DNA of 64,000 bases from Dreissena polymorpha (GCF_020536995.1 NC_068355.1:72537328-72601327), one strand, 5' to 3'. Positions 1 to 12,496 are shown, counted from the stretch's first letter. Notes: generated by a model from the sequence alone, not told the origin. Translations and numbers: made by a program.

Positions 1-92
1 ACTACCTATTCGTGAGAACAGGTTTAAGAGCCACATAAATTTACTAGTCACATAAGGGTCAAAGACACATAATTCAAAGACACTTAAGTGCC

Positions 93-295
93 GTTTTGTG
101 GGTCCGTCCGTATGTCCGTCCGTCCACCAGATGGTTTCCAGATGATAACTCAAGAACGCTTTGACCTAGGATCATGAAACTTCATAGGTACATTGATAAT
201 GACTCGCAGATGACCCGTATTGATTTTGAGGTCACTACGTCAAAGGTCAAGGTCACTGTGACCCGAAATAGTAAAATGGTTTCCTGATGATTATA
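93..295 (+). mobile_element. Family A tandem-repeat element, fragment
   Basis: A GTCCGTCC-rich leader is followed by one and a half family A monomers with the phrases 'gatgataactcaagaacg', 'atcatgaaacttcatagg' and 'aaggtcaaggtcac'. The 5' hairpin and the 3' end seen in the full copy at 37168-38458 are missing. The sequence GGTCACTGTGACC at 251-263 is a perfect inverted repeat of the half-site GGTCA with three bases between. Confidence 0.75.
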
Positions 296-884
296 ATGGT
301 TTAATAGATTTGTTTTTAGAAGATTCAATTCGTACTCTTATTATGCAATTTTAAACAAGCTCCACAAGGTACTTACATATTACTGCATATATTGTTATAT
401 CATTTATTCCAATGGTTTTCATACCTCGATACAAGCAATAATTTCCTTTTTAGCCTTATACAAATGGCTTGAACAAATGTTTTAGTTCGAATTCTAGCAT
501 TACGTGATTTTTAACAAGTTTGCAATTCCACTGCAATTACCATTATCATTTGTTTTAATTAATTATTATTTTACCACCACTCGTTCCTATTTTTGTAGAC
601 AATTTATGAAATGAAAGATTCCTATAAATAGTGCAGGGCTGTTTTTTCCTTTTTTGCATGTAGCCTGGGTCAGCCTTCTCACAATTTTGACGCAAGAATT
701 TCACAAAAATCAAAAATATCCAAACTATTTAAAAAAAACAGTCTTTATAAACTGATTGACATTAAACAGACATTTTATATTCAAAAGTAAAATTTGTGTT
801 GCTGTTTTTTGTTTTTATTGCTTATTTCGCAAATTTGGTTTCCTACTCAGGTAACGGGCTATGCTTGTTTTAATGGATTATACA
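296..884. other. Gap, AT-rich, no feature seen
   Basis: AT-rich sequence with many short A and T runs. I see no coding exon with splice signals, no terminal repeats and no tandem array. Confidence 0.5.
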
Positions 885-1088
885 TATTCCCCGCCAATGG
901 AGGAGGGCTATGCTTTTGTATTAGTCCGCCTTAATAATCAGGCCATCCATCCGGCTGTTTGTCACAAACTTTTTAGGGCTTTATCTAAGTAACTATTTAA
1001 ATTTCAACATGAAACTTCATGCAAGTAGGTGTATAGATATACATATGAAGAAGGCGAGGGATATCAATTCAACGATTTTGCTTGTTGT
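885..1088 (+). mobile_element. Family H short element, both ends visible
   Basis: It starts TATTCCCCGCC, which can pair with GGAGGAGGG just downstream. It contains one family H monomer ('ttagggctttatct', 'catgaaacttcatgcaag', 'tatagatat'). It ends GGCGAGGGATATCAATTC... TTGCTTGTT, where GGCGAGGGA is a near inverted copy of the start. Inference: a small non-autonomous Helentron-like element. Confidence 0.55.
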
Positions 1089-1648
1089 TACGGAAATTAA
1101 AGTATGAAACAGGTGAAAACAGTTTAGTAACGTAACATGGGCTAATAAACCTCACCATTGCATTATAAAATAAGTAAAAAGTATTGTAAAACTTGATATC
1201 CTTTGTTTAAAAAAGTCAAAATGGGGCGCAGATGCAGATTTGTTCAAGTCTGCAGTCACTTTAATGAAATCACAGTAAGATTTAAGCAGTCACTTTTACA
1301 ACGGAAATAGCTTGAATAAGAAAGATCATGTGACAAAAGTAAAAAACCCATAAGTAATTAAAAGAAGGGAAATTGCGAGACAATTGCAGCAACCAGGAGT
1401 TGATTTTTGTATTCCTATCCATGTATATGCGTTAATATTGTTAAAAGTTCGATTCATTTCTATTCAAATTGATTAAATTGCATTCTTATGAAATGCATTA
1501 CAATTTCAAACACTGTAAATATTTGTTATGTGTTGAGAATCCTATGTGACATGGCACAATTGTTTATGACAAAGGTTTTAAACTTTGTAAAACATATGGC
1601 GTACAAAAGAACACAAAGTCAATGTATATCTCCAGCCAAACAACAGAC
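1089..1648. other. Gap, no feature seen
   Basis: AT-rich, non-coding by eye. No repeat shared with the rest of the window was recognised. Confidence 0.45.
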
Positions 1649-2318
1649 CAGGGCTTGAATTTAACTTTTCTTCCTACTTGCAAAACATTGCGAGCAGCTT
1701 AAATACCAGCTCGCAAAATCAAAAACATTCTTGCAAATTTTGCTGGAAACATAAATAAAAGCAAGTTTGGACATTAGTTAGTTTAGTACGATTAAAACTA
1801 AATAAAATATGACATCAACCACAAGTTTTGGTGTTATATATGAAGTTCTTTTTCCCACTTTTTCACTGTTTTCGTGGAAGAATTTAATTTCCGTTTGTTT
1901 TTTCTCAACTCAACGGTTAACTTTGCTTTATATTTCGTATTGTTATTTCAATCTGTGGGCAAAAAGAAACTAGTTATTTTTCGCTTCGACGACATGACTG
2001 TTCAGGTTTTTTGTCTTTTATAGTGAACATGTGTGGATAATCGACTGTTTCATTATCTTTGTACCAATACCATCCGCATATATGTACTATAAGTATACCA
2101 GTACATACAAGGTGCGAGCTTCCGCATATGGGTATTCGGACGTTCTATTAATTGACCTGCGGTTAAGCATTCACAACGTCGAGCGCATTTAGCAATATAA
2201 CTTTTATTTTTCACTATTTCTTCACTCGCAAAAAAATTCTAGTGGCTTAACACTTAACTCGCAATCGGTATTTTTCACTCGCATTTTGCGAGTGTGCGAG
2301 TGTTAATTTCGAGCCCTG
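1649..2318. mobile_element. hAT-like TIR element, non-autonomous
   Basis: The left end CAGGGCTTGAATTTAAC is nearly the reverse complement of the right end GTTAATTTCGAGCCCTG. Ends starting CAGGGCT are common in hAT DNA transposons. Near both ends the words 'gcgag' and 'ctcgca' recur, giving subterminal repeats. No transposase is visible in 670 bp. An 8-bp target duplication is not clear: the flanks are CAACAGAC and CAGACAAC, which share letters but not order. Confidence 0.6.
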
Positions 2319-3009
2319 CAGACAACCCAACCATAAACATACATTTTAATATTTGTCAAAGATAATGACTATTGCATTTCAATATGATTGACAATACAGT
2401 TAACCTGTCAGAATTTGGTTGATCATATGATGTATCATGTTGCTGTTTCTTTGGATGCCAAAGTGTCCAGCCAATGAAAATATGATAATATTTTACTGTA
2501 GTTATGCGTACAAAAACATAATTTCATAATTTTTACATGTTTGTGACTAGTTTAAAAGAACAATTTTGAGAAGTTTGAAATGTTTGTTATTTTTCATTAA
2601 TTGATCATCTAACCTCTGCTATACACAAGTTAGAAAGAAAGCCCTTTGTTGTGATGGTAGGTCCAGAAATTCCAAGGAGTTCAGTTCAGCAAAATGGGCC
2701 TCCTTTAATTTGCAATATAGGAGACGTTTGACAACATACCATTTCTGCGTTCAGGGCAGTAAAACCTTACAAGTAGTACATGTTTCATATATTAGTTCCC
2801 AAACATGTTTTTGTTTTGTTTATTTTGTATTAAATTTGCATTATAAGCAATAATATTTTTATTTTATGTAATTATCTCAAGTAATGTTAATGGATGCGAT
2901 ATTATTTATGATTGTTTTGGTGTGTTGACATCATGAAAACACATTTGTGTATTGTTTGGTGGAAATTTAAACTGGCCAATTATATAAACAGATCATGTTA
3001 GATTTAAAT
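2319..3009. other. Gap, no feature seen
   Basis: AT-rich with no exon, array or inverted ends that I can support. Confidence 0.45.
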
Positions 3010-4000
3010 GTTTATAGGGATATAGAATTGGAGTTATCCGTCCATCTGTCAGTCCGTCCGTTCGCCTGTCACAAAACCTTTTAGGGCTATATCTCAGAAA
3101 CTATAAAAGATATCAACATCAAACTTCATATTTGTATAGATATCAATGAGGAGACATGCCATGCACAAGAACCATAACCATACACTTAATTATGCTCCCC
3201 CAAAAATTTTTGGGGGGAGCATATAGTGGCCGCTTCTTCTGTCCGTCTGTCCCTGTGTCTGTCCATCCGTGCACAATTTTTGTCCGGGCTATTTCTCAGC
3301 AACTAATGACCTGAATTCAATGAAACTTTATGGGAAGCTTCACTACCAAGAGGACATGTGCATATTTTAGCCGGTTTTCGTCGGATGATTTTAAACAGAC
3401 TTATGGCCCTTTAAAATATTCTATTGTACATATACTGCACTTCTTGTCTGAGCTATTTCTCAGCAACTTATTACGGGAATTCAATGAAACTCTATGGGAA
3501 GCTTCATTTCTAACAGGAGATGCGCATATTATCAGCCGGTTATGGTTGGATGATTTTTCACAGAGTTATGACCCTTTGAAATTTTCTATAAACTTTAAAT
3601 ATTGTGCAATTCTTGTCCAGGCTATTTCTCCCCAACTCCTGACTGGAATTCAATGAAGCTTTATGGGAAGCTTAACTACCTTGAGGAGATGCGCATGCTA
3701 TTTGTGGGTTCTGGTTAGATTATTTATTTAGAGAGTTATGGCCCTTTGAAATTTTTAAATTGCTAAACTATCCATCGCATTATTTTGTCCAAAGTTATGC
3801 CCCTCAAGACGTTTCCTTTTATCTGAATATATAGTGCAATATTGTGACCAAAAAAAACTTTTTGGAGCATCTTGTTTAATAAGAGCTAATTCCTTTTGTT
3901 TGTTTTTTGTATTATGGAACTTTTCTGGGCTATATCTCAGATACGATATATAAGTTTGACATGGAACTTCAAGGGTGTTTAGAAATAAATGGGAAGAATT
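3010..4000 (+). mobile_element. Family H array, split by a family E insertion
   Basis: Family H monomers occur on both sides of 3190-3877. The left part ends 'accataaccatacactta' and the right part resumes 'aataagagctaattcc', which together match the unbroken H monomer at 13100-13140 ('acactttcttaaataagagtt'). The right edge is decayed. Family H lacks the AGGTCA half-sites seen in A, B, C and D. Confidence 0.6.
3190..3877 (+). mobile_element. Family E element, both ends visible
   Basis: It starts TTATGCTCCCCCAAAAA and the next bases form the other side of a hairpin (TTTTTGGGGGGAGCATA). Three monomers of about 175 bp follow ('ctatttctcagcaact', 'tatggccctttgaaat', 'atgggaagcttcac'). It ends TTTTTGGAGCATCTTGTTT, an inverted copy of the start followed by CTTGTT. 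It is nested inside family H, so it is younger than that copy. Confidence 0.65.
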
Positions 4001-4797
4001 TCAATGCACAAAATCTCTGACCCGGCCCCACCCTAACCCCCATAACTTTTGACAAAATTCCATATAGTGCACTGTCGCACATATGCCCATAGCTACCATG
4101 TGTGTAAGTTTCAATGATTGAGTACTAATAGTGTAGGAGGAGGACAGATTGACAGACAGCGGAGATAACCACATAATAGACTTCAAAATCTAAACGCGAA
4201 CCCTAAGTTCAAGGTCAAGGTTACAGGGGTCAACAATTTTATGCCCAAGGTCTTGTCCAGATACGCCACGCGCCCTTCTTTTCAAAGGCAAATTTCGCCA
4301 CGCGCCCTTATCGATAAATCTTTATTGCCTTACGATCTAACTTGGTCCCTAAAATCAGCTTCCTTGATTGTCTGTGACCGACTGTGCTTGATTTACTCGA
4401 GAGACGTCAACGTCTAATCGACTACATTAATCGAGTAGATTTAACCTATAACAGTGCTCGATTTATAGGTAGTCAAACTGACTGCTCCAAAGCTGTGAAT
4501 TAGTCATGCTTGAATAACCCCGTGTCAGTATCAATCCATAATGCCAGAGGCATACCAAGTGCACTTTTTGGTCGGCAATGTGTAAATCCTCCACGATAAA
4601 ATCATTATTTCGGAGACTTTTGATGAAAAACTCGTTGTTATTCTCGTGGCAATTGTGCATTGCATGCATTATTCAGTTATATCAAAACATATTTTTTTAC
4701 GCATAATTACATTTAAAAATCATAAACAAATTTATTCTTTATCGTTTTTGTCTTTAATATAATTAGATCTAATAATTAAAATAATGACTGAGACGTA
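4001..4797. other. Gap with minor repeats
   Basis: Decayed repeat sequence with 'ttcaaggtcaaggttac' near 4208. The word CGCCACGCGCCCTT occurs twice about 30 bp apart (near 4265 and 4296). No gene is seen; the minus-strand open frames here are short and lack splice or start context. Confidence 0.4.
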
Positions 4798-6606
4798 CAG
4801 TACACTCCACGCGTTTTCCCCAAAAAACGCGCTCCCTCCGCGGGTTTTTTTCTGCTAGCGAGTGTTCACGCGGCGTTGGAAGAGCGAGGTGAACTCGATA
4901 AAACGCTCGGCGTTACGCCGCGTTTGCTAATTCCCGCGGCGTGTATTACTTTAGGCTAGTCGGTAAATGCAGACACTTTCCGTTCTTATCAGTGATCGCC
5001 GCGCAACGCCGCGTTAGCAGTGTGCTACTGGGCATGCCAAAAAATAAAAACATTGTTATAATAAATTGTTTAAATACTGTAGTACATGTACATGTATAAA
5101 AAAGATAATTGTATAGAAAATTAATACGAATAAAAATTATGTTTTTTAATTCACAGGTACGTCTACAATATGAATTAGTCTAATATAATACATTTGACAA
5201 ATTAATATTTAAATCAACACATATGTCACAAGAATAAATGTTCCGTAAAATTTCCAAATGAGAATAATAATTAGTAATCTGAAACACACTACGATTTTTA
5301 ATTGTTAACACGACGTTTACAAATGCTTCCAATATACAGTCATCATATCTATATTTCCCGACAAAAGCGCGCGAAAATTATGCTGCAATGTACAAGGTCA
5401 AGGTACAATGTATACTCCTGCAAAGCGTGCATGTATTGATTTTTTTTATACAAACTTTGTAGCGCAGAGAACATTGTTGATTTCAGTTAAAAGTTTCTTT
5501 GGTATTTATTATCGAAATTATATCGCGAATAAGTTGATATTTCCTCTAAAATAATTTCAAATCGAACACGCCGAATTTTTATCGATACGGTATTTTAGTA
5601 GAGTAATTATTTTAACACTAATTGTACTGTAAACTGATTACAGAAGACATCTGGGCGGAACTGGATTTTAAGTGTTTGACGTTATGAAAACACGCAAAGC
5701 TTGTCTACTGACCTATTGTGTAGACTGCTGTCTGCGGTGTTTTGACAAAAGGGATTAACATGTGTGAATGTCACTCTGCCGATTTGGTCCATAATTACTG
5801 GTAAACATTGTTTAGAATGTCGACGCAACAAGAATACAACTGTGAATATTAAATGCAATTATCAACTCAATAGTTACCACCTTTTAGCAATCAATGGAAT
5901 AACCTACAAACAAAGAGAAAATCAATGCATTAGCGAGCAGAGAATTGACTTTGTTCCGACAATTAAAACCATTCCTTATGCATTCGTTGAACGTGTTTAC
6001 TTGAGTAAGTTATGCCTTTAGACAGGAAGCGGCTTTTCTTTGATTACGTCAAACTGTCAATTCACACAGATTTGCAAGATTTTTAGGGTCCTTGGTCATT
6101 TGTATACATGTTCAGTATAGAAAATCACCTGCTAACATGAAAACTTTGGATTAAATTATAAAAATAAAATCAATGTTGCAAACTGTGTTTATATTAATTG
6201 GTAAGTATTAGTTAAAAGACGACGTTTTGTGTGTCGTAAATCAACGAGTTTTCTATACAACAACAACTACTTCTACAACCACGTCGGGATCGATCTATCT
6301 TGGTTGTTTTTTTTAATTGTAAATATTATACTACATGTACATGTATGTACTTGTAATAAATGTAATTTTATTTGAAAATCAGGAAGTCAAACAAAATTAA
6401 ATTGATCGTTATCTCGTAAAACGCGGAGTTTCCCCCGCGTTGCCAACGCCGAGGGCCGCGGCGTCGGCTTATCAGTTTTGCCGATCGTTAACTGCCGCGT
6501 CCAAAATCATGCAAACGCCGCGTATAGCGGGATTTTCTTAATCTCCCTCCAGGTCGAAACCCGCAGAGTATGGAGGGAAATTGGGGAAAACGCGTGGAGT
6601 GTACTG
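4798..6606. mobile_element. TA-flanked TIR element with long GC-rich arms
   Basis: The left end CAGTACACTCCACGCG is the reverse complement of the right end CGCGTGGAGTGTACTG. TA directly flanks both ends (4796-4797, 6607-6608), as in Tc1/mariner/pogo transposons. The first and last 150-190 bp are GC-rich, full of CGCGG words and match each other in inverted order, while the 1.4-kb centre is AT-rich. No DDE transposase is recognisable, so it is probably a non-autonomous derivative. The frame at 5764-6021 resembles nothing I know. Confidence 0.7.
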
Positions 6607-6608
6607 TA

Positions 6609-7357
6609 TACTTATTTAACAAAATGCGAATCGCGTATACGATTTAACGTTGCTATGCGCACCTGTCGCTTACATCATTTGACATTTTATGAACATGGCG
6701 GACTATACAGAATTAAATTGTGACTCTGCAAAAATGGCAAATAATGTCTTAAACGATCGAATTAACGATGGAGATTATACATTAAGAAGAAATTGATGAA
6801 ATGTCTGTGATAATCAACGATGCATAAAAATGTGTTAGATAGCAACAACATTATTTATTTATTTGTAATCTACTCGGTGGATGTATGTCACGGATACGAT
6901 TGTTTGCATATTGTTGGCGATCAATTTACTCGCAATGTTATTTTAAACATCTGTCAAGATTATTGTTAGAAAATGGGATAAGACAAACATGGTTTCATTT
7001 ATATGTTAGTGGATCTGTGTATAATCAGATTCATATGCATATATTGCTTTATGTTTGTCGTGCTGTACATTTTATTGAAACAGCATGGAACTTAAAGGTA
7101 CATTTCAAGGTAAATATATTAATATAAATCATAGTATACTAAATACATCTATTACCAATAAATGTGCTTGTTTATATGTTATTTTTTCCACAACTGCTTC
7201 TGATGCGATTACATGTTTCCCCGTAATTCAGGTATTCTGGGAACGTTTTTGCCCTTTTTTGCCTAAACTGCGCGCTAAAATGCCCTTTTTGAAAGTAATG
7301 TGTCATGCCCCTTTGCCCTCCTGGGAAAAACACTAATTACACATATGAGTGCACAAA
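6609..7357. other. Gap, no gene supported
   Basis: The open frames at 6885-7127 and 7085-7336 overlap, use AT-rich composition and have no family resemblance. Sequence near 7215-7330 ('tgcccttttttgcc', 'tgcccctttgccctcc') looks like a decayed repeat. Confidence 0.4.
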
Positions 7358-7987
7358 TCATTGATCATTGATTAATTTGGCCAAGGACTCAGACACTGGG
7401 TCACCCAATTCTGGTGCCTTCAATTTTGCCTGTGGCCATAAATCATCATCAGGATTTTCATCATCAAAATCATTAAAAAGAGAAATCTCAAATCTGTTCA
7501 AAAACGAACAATTTACGTTTGATTTTGACTTGTTTTGATTATCCAAAAATGAATCTTTATCAGACATTTCTGCCTCATAACTATCGCTATCTGAGCTATT
7601 CAACATACCATGAATAGGAATCGAAGCAGTTTGTTTCTGTAACCTCAAAACTGCCCTTAATTTGTCCACAGTATCAGGAGTGAGCTTATTTAAATCAACA
7701 ATATTATCCGAGACCACACCGTGTCCGCCATTGTTGTTTTTGTCAATACGAGGCTAATTACTCGCTCGTGTGATTCCTCAGTCTTTATCGTTACGCGTTA
7801 CCTTGCGTACAAATGACCACAGTGGGGCTCTCTGCGGGGAATTATTCATTATCTCGTATTCGTCATTCGACCCTAAATCATTCAAATTACTTGTGTCATG
7901 AGATTCGTAATGAACTGAATTGTGTTCACTGTGGTCAGAGAGAGACAAGACATCGTCTTGCTTACCACTTCTTATGCGTCTTGACAT
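7358..7987 (-). mobile_element. DIRS-type retroelement fossil, gag-like N-terminal fragment
   Basis: Two acidic, serine-rich peptide segments lie here on the minus strand, and the lower one ends with the phrase DPVSESLAKLIND. From memory, that phrase is typical of the first ORF of DIRS-type (tyrosine-recombinase) retroelements in marine invertebrates. Only the front part of such an element is present: no reverse transcriptase or recombinase is seen nearby. It is a broken fossil. The family call is tentative. Confidence 0.45.
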
Positions 7988-8881
7988 CTGTCGTCAAGAA
8001 AAAATGTGGGCTTTAAAGAAAGCCTACAATTCAACAACGTTGAATAAATACTATACTATATTTAACAAACAACAACACAATTAACAATTCACGTTCGAAT
8101 TTCAAACAAATCAAGAGCATGCCACGTGGTCACTTACCAAGCTTTTTAATGTTCAGCTGTGTTATAGAACCTGCGACCGGATCGCTAAAATGACTATAAG
8201 ATTTGCATGTGGATCTCAAGCTTATATGTATGATTGGTCATGTGGTGTAAGGTCATTTTTTGACCTTTAAAGTGCGACTATTTTGTGGGTCACTTGAGTG
8301 ATATGCTTGTATATGAGAGCCGTAGGCCATCAAAAAAATGAGCTAATTTATTGAAAAGCTAGTCATCATTGAAATTGTGAAACCTTATATCATGGTGAAT
8401 ATAATGAATTAATATTGGTTTGATGGCTGTATTCAAGGTCTATGTGATAAGTATAATTGATAATACACACATGTTTTTGTCCAATTAATTTAAATTGATT
8501 TATGCTATTATAATGGCAGTTTGCATTGCGCATGGTGTGGGTTTTGCAATTCAAAATTCTAACTGCAGTGAAAATATGGTTTCCGCTCAATAGCTTTAAA
8601 CATTAAAGTATATCTAATTTGTTGATGCATTTTGGTTCAAAATTGTATCTATTGTTTAACTAGTATAGCTTCATATGTAAATTAAAGGTTAAACAGTATG
8701 TCACTTTAAATGACTTTACTATTAAAATTCCAATTGTAAAAGAAATGTCGGCATACAAAAGGCAGCCATTGGTATATAAGCACATTGTTGTAAATACAAA
8801 GCAATCAGACTGCTTCTTTGTTCAGTCATTGATAAAGACTGAAACAAATTTTTGAAGAGTTTATAGGCTTGAATACATTAG
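7988..8881. other. Gap, no feature seen
   Basis: AT-rich. Near 8245-8280 there is a short run of 'ggtcattttttgaccttt' but no array. No exon is supported. Confidence 0.4.
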
Positions 8882-9847
8882 CAGGGTTTTTTTTTAGAAA
8901 AAGGGGAAGACGCTGGACGCTGGGTAAAAGGGGAAAATTGAGCGCGAAAGAGACATATTTGGGGAAAAAATACAAACTGTTCATTTCAATGTCTATAACT
9001 CACCTACAGACTTCAGTTTTTTTTTAGAAAAAGAGGCATGTCTCTGACCTTTTTGTTCTTAAACACATGAACAAGTATGATATTAAAGTCAAAGTCCTAA
9101 ATAAAGTTGCAGGTGTAGATCTAATAATGGGAAATGTTTTCAACTGGGGCCGGGGAACGATGTCAATAGTATGATTTCAATTTCATGATGAATGGGTTGA
9201 CGATCTAGATCTGCTACAGTATTGGAAAGGAAAGGTGCGGCAGCTGCCAATTGTCTACTTTCACTTTCACAATAATCCGACAGTATTAATCGATGTTGAT
9301 TACATGTACCTCCGAATCCTGCTGGGTTTTAACGATTTTTGATGATTCATTCTTAAAAAATGCGTCAACGCAATTAATATTTTCCGAGTCCGAACGTTTT
9401 ATTTTGTTCATGTATGAACACCAATTGTGAGACTTTTTTCTGTTTTAACGTTTATATCTTGGCTTTCACATAACCCGGATGAAAATTCCACTGGTTTCCG
9501 GTAATTAATTGACGAAACACCCTTCTCACACAAGACCGGAATCCAGTAAATTAGTCACATGATTAATACGATTAGTTGCCCGGTTTCCATGACGTAATTT
9601 AAGAGCTATATATAGAATAACTGGGATTCCCAGATTTGAGTGTTCGGCGGGAGGGAGAGAGAGCGAGATCGTTGTACAGGATAAGTGTTGACTTCCCAAA
9701 AGAAAAAAAACATTTCTTTGAGGGTAAAATATTATATTTTGGTGAAAAATTATATTTTTGGAGGGGAAATGGTATTTTTAGGGGAAAAATTCTGGTAGGG
9801 GAAGACGCCGAATATCGGCGTCACTTTCTTAGTAAAAAAAAACCCTG
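8882..9847. mobile_element. hAT-like TIR element, non-autonomous
   Basis: The left end CAGGGTTTTTTTTTAG pairs with the right end AGTAAAAAAAAACCCTG. Just inside, 'ggggaagacgc' recurs at both ends. The pentamer ATTAG directly abuts both ends (8877-8881 and 9848-9852), a possible remnant of the target duplication. The interior contains the phrase 'ggttaccggt'-like CpG words and no recognisable transposase. Confidence 0.55.
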
Positions 9848-10327
9848 ATTAGATATGATATCCCCCTCAAGTGAATTACATTCAGCTAAATTGTCATGTA
9901 TTCAAGCTCAATAGAAGATTTAGTTACTATTGAAATGTTACTAAAATGGAAATAACTTTATCGTGACAAATCAACTTTGTTTTGTTTAAAAATTGCCAAC
10001 TTATAAGTTTGCCTCAAAAGACAATTAACATATATACCTACTTGGAATAGGTGTGTATGGGGAGCAACTAAAATCACTTAGTCAATGTGTCTGTCCGTTA
10101 GTCTGAAATACATGAGATTCTGTTATATATCATACAACAGGCACAATATTCACTAACAAAGGATAATTAAGTGTTGATCCCATGCGCATGTCTATGCAAG
10201 CTTGATAGCAAAGAAAGTGGGTCTTTACACTTCTTTCAACAGGTCGTAAAATGTCTTATAATTGTTCCTATCGGCATAGCTCTTGACAGCTTTTTTTATG
10301 ATCTAAGCATCTTGTATCTGAAAAAAG
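9848..10327. other. Gap, no gene supported
   Basis: A decayed family H-like leader ('ggggagcaactaaaatcac... gtctgtccgttagtctg') lies near 10055-10110. The rest shows nothing that I can name. Confidence 0.4.
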
Positions 10328-10960
10328 TTAATGCTTATGTTGTTAAATGCATCATTCCTGGCTATGGACTTGGGGTTTGTGAGGTAGGCTTTGTGAAGGT
10401 GGTGTTTCTCATCCAATAACTGCTCAATGTCCTCTCATCAAACATATCCTTGTGTTTCTTGCCCAAGGGTGTTTGTGACTGGAGCATACATCAGCTTTTT
10501 GAGTGATGCCCAATCCAACGCTGTTCCAAAGCATTCACAAAGAACAGCTTGCAGTCTTTAACTTGGCCATGTTCGTGGGTTAAGGGGTCTTCTTTCTTTG
10601 CCAGCTTTGTTTGGGCTGAATATATATATTGGGTTTGGTAATGATGAGGCGGTGATCTGTCCAGCATTTGGCAACCAAGATCGAATCGGTCACCCATACA
10701 TCGCGCCTGTAATTCTTTATCAAGATAACGTAGTCAATAAGATGCCAGTGTTTTGAGCGAGGATGCATCCATGACGTTCGGTAATGGGTGTGAAGGGGCA
10801 AGAAAGTGTTTGTGAATAGAAGTTTATGCTCATGACATGTGTGGAGAAAAAGAAGACCATTGCTGTTGCTGTGGACCACTCCATGGTGTCCAAGGACTCC
10901 TTCATAGTCAGTGCCAACTATTGCGTTTAAGTCCATTAAAAGTTTAGCTTGTCTAAACAT
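10328..10960 (-). mobile_element. LINE fragment: end of AP-type endonuclease
   Basis: On the minus strand the 126-residue frame 10580-10960 reads through the C-terminal part of an exonuclease/endonuclease/phosphatase domain. The signature phrases are DYEGVLGHHG, TSWMHPRSKHWHLIDYVI and CWTDHRLII, with the D-Y and D-H pairs typical of this fold. Shifted frames below 10580 continue with VKDCKLFFVNALEQRW and LLDEKHHLHKAYL, matching the linker before the reverse transcriptase of such LINEs. The start of the endonuclease and all of the reverse transcriptase are missing. It has frameshifts and stops: a dead, truncated non-LTR retrotransposon (the kind often misnamed craniofacial development protein 2). 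Which clade (Jockey/CR1 or RTE) is not settled. Confidence 0.75.
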
Positions 10961-11182
10961 AACATTATTTGATTATTGTGGTCACCTGTGATGTTTATCA
11001 TATATATATATACAAGTAAAGCGTATTAAGACTTAATAAAGTTCCTTCTTGTAATTTAGGTAATTACAGGAAATTATAGATTTTTTAAATCAATGTCATT
11101 GAAGATAACGTCAGATTAACAGAAGGTGTTCTCGTCCTGAACAAGTGCGCCAATGTTTTGGGGACCAGTGAAACCCCTGCAT

Positions 11183-11805
11183 AATGCTTCAATAAATAAT
11201 GACCCTGTGGCATATTTAACATGATTTAGTGAATGTCTATAATGTTTCAATAAATCATGACCCTCGGGCATATGTAACAATTTGTTTAGTGGCTGTCTCC
11301 TATGTTTCAATAAATCATGACCATGCATGGGGCGTATGTAACATGGTTTAGTGGCTGTCTCCAATGTTTTAATAAATCATGACCCTGGGGCGTATGTAAC
11401 ATGTATTAGTGGCTGTCTCCTATGTTTCAATAAATCAAGACCCTGGAGCATATGTAACATGGTTTAGTGGCTGTCTACTATGTTTCAATAAATCTAACCC
11501 TGGGGCGTATGTAACATGGTTTAGTTGCTGTCTTACTACGTTTCAATAATTCATGACCCTGGGGCGTATGTAACATGGTTTAGTGGCTGTCTCCAATGTT
11601 TCAATAAATCATGACCCTGGGGCGTATGTAACATGGTTTAGTGGCTGTCTCCGATGTTTCAATAAATCATGACCCTGGGGCGTATGTAACATGGTTTAGT
11701 GGCTGTCTACTATGTTTGAATAAATCATGACCCTGGGGTGTATATAACATTGTTAAGCGGCTGTCTACTATGTTTAATTAAATCATGACCCTGGGGCAAT
11801 TCTTG
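11183..11805. repeat. 58-bp minisatellite, about 11 copies
   Basis: The unit contains 'atgtttcaataaatcatgac', 'cctggggcgtatgtaac' and 'atggtttagtggctgtctcc'. Unit starts fall at 11242, 11302, 11364, 11422, 11480, 11538, 11596, 11654, 11712 and 11770. The last seven steps are each exactly 58 bp, and the first steps are 59-62 bp with small insertions. Outer copies are more diverged than inner ones, as expected for growth by unequal exchange from the middle. Confidence 0.9.
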
Positions 11806-12496
11806 GTTTGTAGCAATTTATTTTGATGATTTTTATTTATGTTAAGTGGTTTTTACTTGCAACATTGAGGGTTTTTATCAATACTTTGATAATCTCCTAT
11901 GTACATGTATGTATTCTTATACTTGTGTCTGATCTGGTAGTCTTGATTTGTAAATACAGCTACACTAACAGGTTGTACACTATATATTGTACTATAGGAA
12001 ATATTATAGCAGTAAAAGTACATTTACAGTATGTTACAGTGTTTACAAATTAAAAACAAAAATACACTAAAAGTGGCTTTTATACAAGAGAAATATCTGG
12101 CAATAATGCCCTATTTTAATTTATTCATAAGCAAAAACATTTGTAATATGTAAAGTTATAACTCAAAGAAAAAACAATGATTAACAAAATTTGCCACATA
12201 TAATAACATAAACCAGCCCTTCCCCTGCAATTCCACCATTTATGGTAACCTAAGAAAGAACACTAATAATTTGGGTTAAAATGTACTAATAAAGTATGAA
12301 TACTTTTGGAAAATTACCTTTTTTCAGTACTTTAGAGAAATATCTGTATGCTATTTTAGAAACGCTTTTGTCTGTGGTAAACATTCTTATTTTCATGTAG
12401 AACTTTAACAAGTGTTTAAACCTTTGTACTTCACCACCTCAAAACAGTGTATTTATCTGTTCTGAAACAATCAACTCATTTTTGTAATTACTCAGT
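11806..12496. other. Gap, no feature seen
   Basis: AT-rich, no exon or repeat supported. Confidence 0.4.

Noticed and set aside
6885-7336. Two overlapping 80-residue frames
   Set aside because: No homology, no splice signals, and composition like the flanking non-coding DNA.
11183-11805. Regular repeats that might be taken for a CRISPR array
   Set aside because: Units are directly adjacent with no unique spacers, and the DNA is eukaryotic. It is a minisatellite.
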